The notes under the pieces were generated by a model. That model did not search any database. It saw nothing but the letters and a program-made list of their open reading frames with translations, and was not told where the DNA came from. The position numbers and the translations under genes are program-made. Below are positions 1 through 11,400 of a stretch of 64,000 nt of DNA, one piece after another (the first letter of the stretch is position 1; every line of letters begins with the position of its first letter). The DNA is from Bretschneidera sinensis (lineage: Eukaryota; Streptophyta; Magnoliopsida; Brassicales; Akaniaceae). Location of the stretch: the NCBI GenBank assembly GCA_023935145.1, contig CM043698.1, positions 85,255,501-85,319,500 of the forward strand. Reading direction: 5' to 3'.

Positions 1-382
1 ATAACTCCTCACTTTTTATTCTATTTCTTTTACTACTCTCATCTAATTATAAGAAAACGTAATGGTTTCTAGTTTCAACCAATTTTAAAAAAATAAATCA
101 TATGATATCAGGTAAAATACAAAATAGAATTTTTTTTTTTCCAAATGAAGTAGGTGCCACAAATACAAACACCACATAACAATTTTTGGCCCAAAATAAA
201 ACAATGGCAACAATGAAAAACATAAAGGGGTGAATTAAGTTGATGACAAATAATTGCAATTTTAACAAATCTAACCTTTTTCAAATTAAAGCACGAGGAA
301 GAAAAATATGATTACTTAAGAATATTAAAAATTAAACCATAAAGCGATCAAACACAAATATGAACAAGTAAAACAAGAATTT
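1..382. other. AT-rich non-coding flank
   Basis: No coding signal is seen on either strand. The stretch is AT-rich and borders a copia reverse transcriptase relic on its right. It may be further decayed retroelement, but nothing in it is recognisable. Confidence 0.5.
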
Positions 383-720
383 GTGCAATGTGTAAAGGAG
401 TTGAGTTCTTCTATCATTCTCATTTCAAATTCATCTTGCATACACTTAACAAAATCTTCACACATATTCTCATTAGTAGCACCAAATATTATATCATCAA
501 TATATATTTACAAAATGAGAATGTCATGCTTGTGTGTCTATGTGAAAAGTGTGTTGTCAATTTTTTCTCTTGTAAATCCTTTTTCTAGTAAAATTTTTCT
601 TAATCTTTCATATCATGCTCTAACAGCTTGCTTTAACCCAAAGATTCAAAGCCTATAAATATGGTTTGGAAAATTATGATCTTCAAAACCAAAAGGTTCT
701 TCAACATAAAAACATCTATG
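383..720 (-). pseudogene. Ty1/copia (SIRE-like) reverse transcriptase fragment
   Basis: Read on the minus strand this is the middle of a copia reverse transcriptase. It shows the region before the active site (FEDHNFPNHIYRL), then YERLRKILLEKGFTREKIDN, then the catalytic motif YIDDIIFGATNEN and EFEMRMIEELNS. The YxDD box is the RT active site of the family. The frame is broken: a stop stands where the family has a Trp before YERL, and small shifts fall around the YxDD box and near position 640. Only about 110 residues of a polyprotein that normally exceeds 1000 are left, and no LTR adjoins in this orientation. The wording of the motif is that of the SIRE/Maximus lineage, as is the 3' end at 2460-4241, but the two lie in opposite orientations, so they are separate pieces or were rearranged. 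Confidence 0.8.
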
Positions 721-879
721 TGAAATAGCTTGAAGTCTTTAAAATATGTAAATGCAAGCAACATGTTACCTAGATTTGCTCAAACTTGTGTTTTCTTTAC
801 GTTTCTCTTATATCTCAGTATGCTTTGCTTTACGTTTTTTCTATATTTTTCACATAATGTGACTTTCGTTGAGTGTTTT

Positions 880-2430
880 GATAGTAGTGTGCCCTACAAA
901 CCAACAGCATTCAATGTCTAGGCATATTACTTGTAATTAATCTTATTCATTTATTGACAATAAATATTTATTTATTACATTATTATATTTACCACTTTTA
1001 TTACAAATCATGTGCACGTGTTTACACAATAAAGCCCATAGAATAAAAACAATGAAAATAAGCATCATGATGAGATCATGCTAATGAGATATGTTTCCTC
1101 ATGATGAGATCATGCTAATTAGATTTATTTCCTTAGGTTTTATTCTTAAATGTTCCTAATCATAGGATCACTAAGAAGGGGATTATTGAATTCAAATAGA
1201 TTAGTACTTGTCTTGTTTTCTCAATGAGTTGAAGGTGATTGATCTCATGATAATTAGTGTATGAGCCACTAGAACAAAACATATAGGTGCTCGTTAGAGA
1301 ATGCTTAAACCGAACTGAATTTACTTAAGAACACTTCAATGGACATTTTATTGGTTGTCATTATGAGTCCTTATGTTTCTGTTTTGCAAGTGATTCTTGG
1401 ACTAGAGGTACTATAGAGGCCTTGAGTATAGGTCAGCATGCTTTGATGCTATTTAAATGAGGTTCTAATCATAGGCCACATAAGGGTAGTAATTGGGTAT
1501 GACCACTTATATATGGAGGTATATGAGTGTACAATAAATGCTCTATAAGATCTTGCAAAGTCATAGCTTCGAAATTACTTAGTCAAGGTGGGGTGAAAAT
1601 TAGAAAGGAGTTTTTAATTTCACCATTTAAGTTATGGAGTTGAGATAAAGATACATATCATTAAATAATTAAGGTTTGACAATAGTTATATACCTAAGGT
1701 TTGACAATAGTTCAATACCTTAGGTTTAATCAGGAGCATTGTATGATAGAAGGATTTAATTGTGTGGTAACTGATGACAAACTAGTTCACACCAAATTCA
1801 TATTACCTAGGTAGTCATGACATGCAGCTAGGTATCAATCATGACTTGTAGAGGCTTTAAGAATTGATTGTAATTAATTCTTATTAAAGGGAGAATTAAA
1901 AAGAAGTTTTAATTTGAATCAATTAAAAAAGATAATTTATTAGACGGGGTCCAACTGCCACGTAATAGTTACGATCTACTACAAGCGATATTGAACCTAA
2001 GGGGTCACACACAAAAGATAAATTATAATAATAAAGAAATTGAGTATACCAAAATAGATATTTCTAAGAATTAATTAAACCAATGGCTTAATTGAAATTT
2101 TAGAAATACTAGAGATTTTAGAAGTAAAGGCTCTATATTTAGGGCTTCTATTTGATAGAAACACTAAGGGAATTGCTAGAGTTTTAAGATCATATCTTAA
2201 GCTCTCTCTCTCTCTTTCTCTCTAAGCCAAAAACCGAAAATACACATTGAGCTAGCAGACTTGATTTTCAGCTACTTCAGTTGGAGATCTCTAGTTCGCG
2301 TGTTGCTTGTGTGGATACACTCAGAGGCCGGACGCTTGAATGGCTCGTGAACCCGACCGTTCGAAGTTCAAACAAATCTCAATTAGTCAAAGGTATAAAC
2401 CATAACCTTGTATGGTGATTGATCTTCCCG
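880..2430 (+). repeat. probable LTR-type relic, non-coding
   Basis: This 1.5 kb stretch has no coding frame. Its start (tgtgccctac, near 889) and its GC-richer end (2280-2400, with the aggccggacgcttgaa type of block followed by a caaaggtata motif) resemble the two ends of a known copia LTR type. No second copy lies in the window, so this rests on resemblance only. It contains a 33-bp tandem duplication at 1067-1132 (catgatgagatcatgctaat twice). It abuts the copia 3' end at 2460. Confidence 0.35.
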
Positions 2431-2459
2431 TTCTAATATATTCATAGAGAATTTCTTAG

Positions 2460-3083
2460 GTTGAGTCTATTGGCATAAAAAAAAAATTAAATTTCATTGT
2501 GTTATCTATGTTGATAGATTTACATGTTTTAGTGTTATTTTTTACAGGTTCCTTACTTTCTCATGCAGTTAGGGGGAGTCTCTTAAATTTTATTCTTCTT
2601 ACTTTTTGATGATGTCAAAAAGGGAGAGAAAAGAGAAAGTTTAAAGAGTTATCTATGGTTTAAGAGTTATTTATATTTTAGTTAAAATTATTTATGAGTT
2701 TCTAACCTTGCATCCTTACATTTTTTTTTCCTTATTTTTATAGCATTTTGCTGAGATAGCATTACTTTTAATCTAAATATTGTTCACTGAAATTTCTTTT
2801 TTTGGATAGTTGTTAGGCTAGTAAAAATTGCTTAGTTCTGGGGAGCAAACCTTTATGTTTTAAAACTCTTGAACTTATTGGTTGTGGTTGGATGTGATTT
2901 TATTTGATCTTCTTGGAGGGGATAAAAGTTCAAAATACTAAGGAAATTCTATCGAAATTTCTAAAAATTTATAGTAGTATAATCTCTAAAAACTATATCT
3001 TTCAATTTTACTTTTATCATTTCTTATAACCTTAATTTAAGCCTCTCTTTTAAGAATTTTGTCATCATAAAAAACTGAGAGAT
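2460..3083 (+). mobile_element. SIRE-like copia 3' untranslated internal region
   Basis: This is the non-coding stretch between the polyprotein and the 3' LTR of a copia element. It shows the purine blocks typical of SIRE/Maximus elements: ttagggggagtctc near 2568, gatgatgtcaaaaagggaga near 2610, and a degenerate polypurine tract (aaaaaactgagaga) ending at 3082. The LTR at 3084-4241 follows at once, so this is a genuine internal-LTR junction and not a solo LTR. The coding part of the element is absent to the left. Confidence 0.6.
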
Positions 3084-4241
3084 TGTTGACCCTTAATTGA
3101 TTTTAATATGATAACGAAACTTCGATTATAATGCTAATGAGTTTATTAAGATTACTTAAGGTTGATAAAGCATTGAAAAAATTATCTCAAGCAAGTCAAG
3201 GAGAGTCTAAGGTTAAGTCCTTCAGCATTAAAGATTGAAGTATCAAGATGTAGACTTGAAAAAAGAGTCTCTAGGTGAATGTTTTGAAGGTAAGTATTCA
3301 ATTTTTTGGGCTCAGTGCATATCATGTTTTAATTGACCTTAAAATAAACTTAATTTAACATATAAAAATATTTGGCAGACTTCTATGTATGGTTTAAAAT
3401 TAAGTTTAGAAGGCTTTTAAAATGAATTTTTAAAGTTTAAGTATTGGAAGTCGAATCCTAGATCAACTCCCTTGGACAAAGACTTTCTAAGCCTTTTATA
3501 TCCGACTCCCTAGCTTGAGAGTAGACTCCAAGAAGCCTGAAAGTCAACTTCCAGGGCTAGGAGTTGACTCCCAATCTTAACAGTAAGATTTTTTAAAAAG
3601 TCTGACAGCGTAAAGTTAGCATTTAATGCATAGAAAATGCTAGTTTTTATTTTTAATGCTTTTAAATCTCTCATAAAATATAAATACAAGTCTACAACTC
3701 AATTGAACGCATAAATTGTAAGCATTTAAGTGCATTCATCAAGTTTGGAGCCCTGGATTTGTAATACATGTTTTGAATTGTAATCTTGAGGGATAACATT
3801 GTTGTAAATCACCACTTCTTTCATCTATTGATTGCAAAAGAGTTGATATAACTCTTGGGTGAATTTGTGAGAGCTCTTTGACTATTTTGGGTCGAAACAC
3901 TTAAAAAGAAATTTGCTAGTGTGAGAAAGTTTCTTGTAAAAGGTTTAAGTAACATCTTGGAAGTTAGTTGGCTGTTATTTTGCTTGAATTATTGAAGAAA
4001 TTCTTAAGAGGACTCTTGAAGAGTAGAGCAAGCAAGCAATTATGACCAAACAACTATAAATTTGTTTGCAAGCTCTTCTTCCTTAATATATTTAATTTTC
4101 AGCAAGTTAAATTTATTGTTCTTCAAGTTTATTTACTGACTATAATTTATCTGCATTACTGTTATTGCATATCATATTGCGTTTGCAAATTTTTTTAAAA
4201 ACCAAATTAACGCCCCTCCTCTTGGATTGTCTTGATTAACA
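3084..4241 (+). mobile_element. 3' LTR of a SIRE-like copia element
   Basis: The 1158-bp LTR starts tgttgaccc right after the polypurine tract and ends with cttgattaaca. A second copy of the same LTR lies inverted at 53983-55146 with near-identical length, which fixes both ends. A TATA-like box (atataaatac) lies near 3678 and is shared with the other copy. A GC-poor but ordered block of gagttgactc-like repeats (3440-3580) occurs in both copies. No 5' LTR is seen, so the element was truncated upstream. Confidence 0.75.
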
Positions 4242-4288
4242 ATGTTTAATGAATCCTTATTGTGACCAAAAGTATAATTTATTGATAG

Positions 4289-4418
4289 CCGTTGTCACCA
4301 AGACTTTGGTCCAGTGGTAATGTCTCTCCGAAAATAGTCGGAGGCCATAGGTTTAAGCTTAGGCTCTTTAGATTTATCTCATGTATCATTCACTCAAAAG
4401 AAAAAGAAAAAAAAAAAC
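4289..4418 (+). mobile_element. tRNA-derived SINE with target duplication
   Basis: A 130-bp insertion carries an RNA polymerase III promoter: an A box at 4308-4317 (tggtccagtgg) and a degenerate B box at 4350-4360 (ggtttaagctt), about 40 bp apart as in tRNA genes. It ends in an A-rich tail (4395-4417). It is flanked by an 11-bp target duplication with one mismatch: tttattgatag at 4278-4288 and tttattggtag at 4419-4429. Box spacing, A tail and duplication together make a SINE likely. The family is unlike the SINE at 48830-49000. Confidence 0.75.
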
Positions 4419-4429
4419 TTTATTGGTAG

Positions 4430-5482
4430 TCACACCTTTAAAAGGAGATCTTATTAATTAATTTCAAATCCCCATCCCAACTTGCATCAAATTGATTAAA
4501 AAAGAAAGAACTTTTCTCTTTCTCTTTTGATAGAAAAGAAAGAAGTCATTCTGCATTGAATGAGGTTGGAATTTTTCAAATAACCGTTCAATTCAAACAC
4601 TCAAACAAGACACGCTTTTAATACATTTTGGATAATTTAATAGTAATTACCAATTTATTTTTCAATACATTCACTACTTGACTTTCAAGTTGTATGTTTG
4701 AGTGTTTGGTAAGAGTGTCCGTTGGTCCTTATTGTTTCTCAAATTAGGGGAAGAATAGGTTCTTTTCTTTTTGTTCTGAAAGGGGGGTTGTGTTAGTATG
4801 GCATCAGCATGATTTAACGGCTCTGGTAGAGTTTGATTGACGTTAAGGGCTTTATGGTCTCAATTCCTAATTGACCATGAATTCAACTACCTTTCATCAA
4901 CGATTCTGTTTCGTATTGTACTCAGATGAACAAAATGGTCATAGATAACATTAAATCCCTTCACTCAAATCTAAAATTGGATCTTGTTTCAACACACCAT
5001 AAAGGCTAACAATTTCAAAAAGGAGAGTTCCAATCCTTTGAATGCTATACAAAACACAAGGAATTTTAACCAAATTGTACATAAGCCTTTACCTAAAAGA
5101 AAGCTTGTACACAAAAAGCAATGGAATAATTTTACTTCCTAGGATTCCTCACGTCGACAAGAGTCTTCAAATTGTTAGTGCAACTGCACAATGATGGGCT
5201 CAAAAGACTGTACATTAACTCACCTAATTTCTGCTACCAACCATTTGCTCCAAACGAAGTAGCATAATCTTCCAATGATTTCAATGAATGGCAGAGTGAA
5301 ACATTTCCACACAATTTATGAGGGGAAAACCTGTGACTAGATACTAACAAACTAGAATAAAAATCAGGATGTGATACCTAAGCCAACACTAGGTCATAAT
5401 AATGTACGCTTTACCCACCAGCATTCTCAATACCAGTTCTTGATTCTGTATTTCAATAGAATGAAGAAAACCTATGCTCAAA
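4430..5482. other. intergenic; probable 3'UTR of the FAR1-domain gene
   Basis: The right part (about 5040-5482) directly follows the stop codon of the minus-strand FAR1-domain gene and probably includes its 3'UTR. No clear AATAAA is seen on the minus strand. The left part (4430-5040) holds nothing I recognise. Confidence 0.4.
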
Positions 5483-8400
5483 CTATGTACTGCTCTGCTG
5501 CTCTTTGTTTTCTATCTCCCTCACATTGTCCACTATGTGTTGAATCTTCTTTGACAGACTCTCATTGTGCTCCTCAATTTGCTCAAAAATCAATTCCAAA
5601 TGCCTTTTGTAGGTTGTGGCCCTCTTTTTCTCAATGGCCAGCTGCTGGGACAGTTCCCGAATCTTGTCATGCTCATTCTAAGAAAAAGAAATATAAGTTG
5701 CAACATAAAAATAGACTGAAAAATTCTTTTGTAACATCAAAATGAAATGAATTTGATCCATTCGAGTTATAACACCTGGCTCTTTTTACTCTTAAGTGCA
5801 TTATGATTGTTAAGGTCTGATAAGCTAAAGCACCATATGAAACAGACATTTTTTTTAATAATCCTAAAACCTGCTCTAAATTGAGATATCATAAAGACAT
5901 GATGACATATATTGAATAATATCAATGACTTTCTTTTTCTCTAAACATGCGAGCAAATTCCTTAATTAATAGATATGCTTGCTATATGGAGAAAGAATTC
6001 ATTAACCAAAACAAAATTAGAACCATTTCCTTAAAATGACAATTCCACATAAGAAAATATAGATCTTCTATGCATAAAGAGATGATCATTTGTGTAGAAC
6101 AACAAGAAATGGTTCAAATTTTCAGAACAAATGGCATAATTTTCAGAAAAAATGAAACCCAGATATTTCAATCTTAAAGTGAAATATATTCCTAGCATAA
6201 TTTATTCATTGCATTTCATATAAGAACTACCACAAACTAATAAAACCATCCAAGAATAGAGTACAGCAGTTCAAAGACAATGATATCCAATTTAAATCTT
6301 TTTCTTTTTGATGCAGAAAAAGAAAATAATTATGTACTATTCTAGGATTTCTGGGATATTAGGGAATTATTACGTTTTAATTTATTTCTTATTATGTTGG
6401 GATTTGTTTCCTAGTGTGCTTAGGATTGGTGCCTATATAAGCATTTGCTTATGTTGAATTTAGATAGACTGGATTATGGAATAAACTACTAGTTTTTTTT
6501 TTATCTCTTGTTTCTCCGTTCTTTATTCTTCTTGGCCTGTTCTCCTTTTTGTCATTCTATCTTCTGTCTGATCTATTTTCTCTCGGTCTAATATCACTGC
6601 TACCCATTTCTCAATCTAATTCTCTTTCTACTTATCTATACACCAAAGTGGTATCAGAGCCGAAAAGTCTTGTATCCCTATCTCTTTCTATCCCTCAAAT
6701 CACATATTGTATAAAAAAAAGGCAATTGAAACACCTCATCCGCCGCTTTCCATTTACTTCCCGCCTGCACCACTGCCACCTTCAGCATCAAGAGGTTCCC
6801 ACGACCAAAACCCTAAGTTTTCAATCGGTTCCTCAACGAATCCGGCCACACGCCGCCACCTCCACCTCCGGATACCTCCTCACCAGGATCTGAGGCCACC
6901 ACCAGGGTCGGAATTTGCCGATCTATCCAACCCGAGGCACCACGCACCGCACCACTGCCATCTCCGCCGCTAAAAGAGTCGTGACCCCCGTTTGACCTTC
7001 ACACGTCGGATCTGCAATTTTCAACCATCCACTGCCGAATCTGACCCCAGCACAGTACTAGGAATCTCAAATCCAGCTAACCCAGTTTCAGCCCCGATCT
7101 GTACTAGAGCCGCTGTCACGCGCCCCACGCACCGGCAACCGACCCGATACTTCGAGCTGAGCCATTGATCCGATTCGAGCCAAGCCACTGACCCGATCCG
7201 AGCCGAGCCATTGATCCGAGCCGAGTCGAGCTGTTGATTTTAGTCATTTCCTAAGTTGATTTCCAACCGGATTTAAACCGTTTTGAGTGAGATTTGAGCC
7301 GGTTCAAGTGTGTTAAAAAAAAAAAGTGGAAATTACATAAAAAAAAAAGAGGGAAAAAAAAGAAGGAAAAAAATTCCTTTTCTGTTTTATTTACGTTCCT
7401 TTATTTTTATTTACATCAAATTGGAGTCACTTGTGAAGAATGAGTGAGTTGAGTCGAGTTCTTTTGGTTACAGTGCATGTACTGTATCCAATTACAAAAT
7501 ATGTGCTCTACCAGATTTTTGATCTGTTTGGTCCTATCGAGAAAATTAGTCTTCTCCCAAATTTTGAGGAATTTCAAGCTCTTGTGAAATACAGTTTGCC
7601 TCAAGGTGTTGTCTAGGCTGAAACTGAGCTTGATGGTCGTTGCATTTATGACAACTGTTGCCAATTGGAGATCGTGTATTCCAACTTTGAAACTCGAATC
7701 CTCAAGATACAACAACTCCTTGCATGAACAATATAATTAGTGGAAGCAGTGTTCGCCAAAACTTCTATCCATCGAGGTTCGTGTCACAACGACATCAAGT
7801 ATGAAGTCGTTTCTCCAATCCAAGAACACTTTGAAAAGCAAGCTCTAGCCATTGCAGAAGGACTCAAATCTCAAGATGTATTGGACGTCTCTCTTGAACT
7901 CTGTCACAATGAAGATCACCAGTGCCAAAGCATGAATGCCGACATGTGTGCCAGACATTCCTTCCATCGAGTTTATTTTACCGCTTTGGGTTGAAGCTCC
8001 TCTGATATCATTCTTGTTTCCATCCAGACAATTTCCAGTCTTCACCAATCCACTCTAGCAATCACGAGTTTTGATCCTTCATCACTTCAAAACTCGATGT
8101 CAAGTTTTTTTGCAAGTGGGGTAGAATGATGCATAAAAGGAAAAGAATTATGTACTATTCTAAGATTTCTGGATATTAGAGAATTATTATGTTTTGATTT
8201 ATTTCCTATTATGTGGCGATTTTGATTTGGGAATTATTATGTTTTTATTTATTTCCTATTATGTTGGGATTTATTTCCTAGTGTGCTTAGGATTGGTGCC
8301 TATATAAGCACCTGCTTGTGTTGAATTTAGATAGACTGGATTATGGAATAAACTAATAGTTTTGTTATGTCTTGTTTCTATGTTCTTTATTCTTCTTGGT

Positions 8401-11400
8401 CTGTTCTCCCTTTTGTCTGTCTATCACTTTCTCTCGGTCTAATATCCCTCATTCTCTGTTGTTTCTCCCCCTTTCTCAATTTGCTTCTCTTTCTACTTAT
8501 CTGTCCTACATCACTTTTCATATAAATGATATGACCAAACGAAACATAACTATTCTTTACTCAGCTATAGACCACATTTTAATGTTTTAACTTGGGTAAA
8601 TGAATATGGGAACCTATTCATGAATGAAATGAGGACAAACAACCAAAAGAGAATGAGAAAAGCAATAAACAATAGAGAAGGGGAGGAAGGAAGTTAACTA
8701 ACATTTTTTAAATTTGGTGAAGAAGGAAGCAAAAAAAGGAAAAAAATATTATGAATTTTCTGTGAATACCTTCATTATTCAAACTTAGTATATAGCTACT
8801 TTTTTTTTTTTAAGAATATAGCTATTTTTTTTATCCACAACTTTTGTTACTCATGAAGAGATCATAATAATTTTTTCAGAAGGACCAAGTAGGCGTACAA
8901 CATACACTTTTAGTGTGCTAAATGACACATGAACGTGTAAATTCTGCGTATAACAAACTGATAGAGTATGTTAGACTATAAGGGTACTTATGTACTTTCT
9001 CATTATTTTGTTCTATATAAATGACCGCTAACCTTAGGGTTAGTAAGCTATTCATTCTGATAATTTTGACATGGTATCAAAGTGTGAGTGGAATCTTTAT
9101 TAATAATAATAATAAGATCTTCTTCCTCGCGACATCAACACCATAGCCCCAGCCACCATAGCCATAGATCACACCCAACCCTTTTTCCGACCACCACCCA
9201 TTCCTTTTTCCGGCCATCCTAGTCACTTTTCCGATCGTTTCCTCTCCTTTTTTCTACTTCTTCCAGCGACTTTCCCGTTTGGTGGTTACGGCGTAGATTC
9301 TCCGGCATCAGACGTCAGCCCAGCCCAGCCCAGCAAGACCCTTGCTGGACTTGCACTGCTCTGGCGAGTCCAACCCAATTGCTGACAACCTCCCGACTTA
9401 TGTGCAGTAACCCGTTTTTTGCCCAGATCTGTCCCGTTCATCAAGGCTGACCCAATTCATACACATGGTTCTAACCAATTTTTCAGCCCCTGTTTTTCAA
9501 ATCCGTTGACCCGACCCGGATCTGTGAGGTAAAAAAAACATAACGTTCTTCGAATCTACTGGATGTCGTTTCTGGTCGTCGTTTTCTGTTTTTCATTATT
9601 GATGAGTCTCTATTTTGTGTTTTTGGTCTTTCTATTTGGTTGTTAAGTTCATTGTGTTGTTCCTGTTAAGTATGGATTCTAAGTTTGGGATGACCCTCCC
9701 CATTACTACTCATAAGTTGGATGGTAAAAATTATTCGCAATGGTGTGAAGATAAAGAAGCTCATCTTCTTACAGAGGCTCTTCATGATCCAAATCTTAGT
9801 AAGCTTTGGAGGCGTGATGATGCTAAGAGTATGTTTGGTTCTCACTTTAAGCCAACTTGCTTTAAGTTGGCTTAAAATGATAACAAAACATCACCTAAAT
9901 TGATTGGGTTGCTGTGGAATTCTATGGAGCCACCGATTGCTAATATATGTTCCCACATTCGGACGTGCAAGAAAGTTTGGGATTACTTACGGTTCTTGTA
10001 TTTCAGTAATCTTACTCGGATTTATGACTTGTCTTATGAGTTTTTTGGAGCAAAAATGGGTATTAAGACCCTTCTTGAGTATTTCACTGATGTGCAATGG
10101 ATTTATGAAGAATCACATTTTGTGATGCCTTTGATCTTCAGGTTATGCATAGCCAACGGGAGCAAATGGTCGTTCTTAAGTTTTTAGCGGGTTTGCCACC
10201 TGAGTTCCATTCTATGTATAATACCCATGTTCTTAAAGTGTGGGTAAAGAAGTAATTTGATAAATATGATATTGAATTAAAATAAAATAATATATACGTG
10301 AAAGGTTTATTATTTGAATAAAATAATTCTTTTAAAGAAAAAAAACTGAACATGTGATGGTGTGGAAAAAAAAAATGGGCGTGCAACACCTGGTGCATCA
10401 CTTGACACTAAGCAACACAATTAGAAATGGTGGCGGGGGAGAGGGGGGGCGGTGAGTATAAAGTTTTATATATATATAGTTTTTCTTTTATTTATTCCTT
10501 ACTTACCAAATCCTCTTTGATTTTCTCTTTTCTTCAATTCAAATTACTTTATTTCTTTAAACACTTGGGGACCGAAAGAAATATTGAAAGAGTAAAATTT
10601 TGACGGGGTTTACAGGACAATTTTATAGAGAGTCATGGGAAGCTCTAAGAAAAACAAAAGGTAATAACGTGAAGTTTATTTTTGAAATTTAGCATACATG
10701 AAATTCTCGAAATTTAATGTGGGAATTTTCAAAGGATATGAATTATGGAGGAATTGAAGCATAAATTAGAAATTTAATATAAATATTATGTCAGATGTTG
10801 ACGATCAGCAGTCGAGGGAAATTGCTCAAAGGAGCAGGAAAGGCAAAGAGGTGATCTACAAGTAGCTTAAGTTCTACGTGGTGAGTTAGATTTACTTTAA
10901 GTAATCAAGATAAATATGAAAAATATGGTGATAGTATTTGAATAAATCATTAACTTATTATTTGGCGATAGATAAAAGTTAGTCAATAGGTATGATAGGA
11001 ATAATGGATGTGTAGAGAATTATTTTATGAGAAATAATATTATTGGAATAATGAATCGATTTAATAATAAGGGTGATAAGTGAAATTCTTGACGAGCTAT
11101 GGTTGATGATTTGATATGATTTATGATGAGAGGAATTTAGTGAAATTTTTCAAATAATAATTTGAGAATAATCAGGATAACTAATTTGAATGTTTGAATA
11201 CATTCTTGTTTCTATATTATTGTTTATATGCATATTTCATACCATTATTCATATACATATGCATGAAATAAAAGAACCGAGAAAGTAGCTGGTCTAAATG
11301 AAAATAAAAGAACTGGGAAGGTAGCCGGTCTCAATGAAAATAAAATAACCGGGAGGGCAACTGGTCTAAATGAAAATCGTGACAACCAGTATATGCTAGA

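Noticed and set aside
5371..5745. Plus-strand 124-codon frame
   Set aside because: It is the shadow of the last exon of the minus-strand FAR1-domain gene, whose reading gives a coherent protein end.
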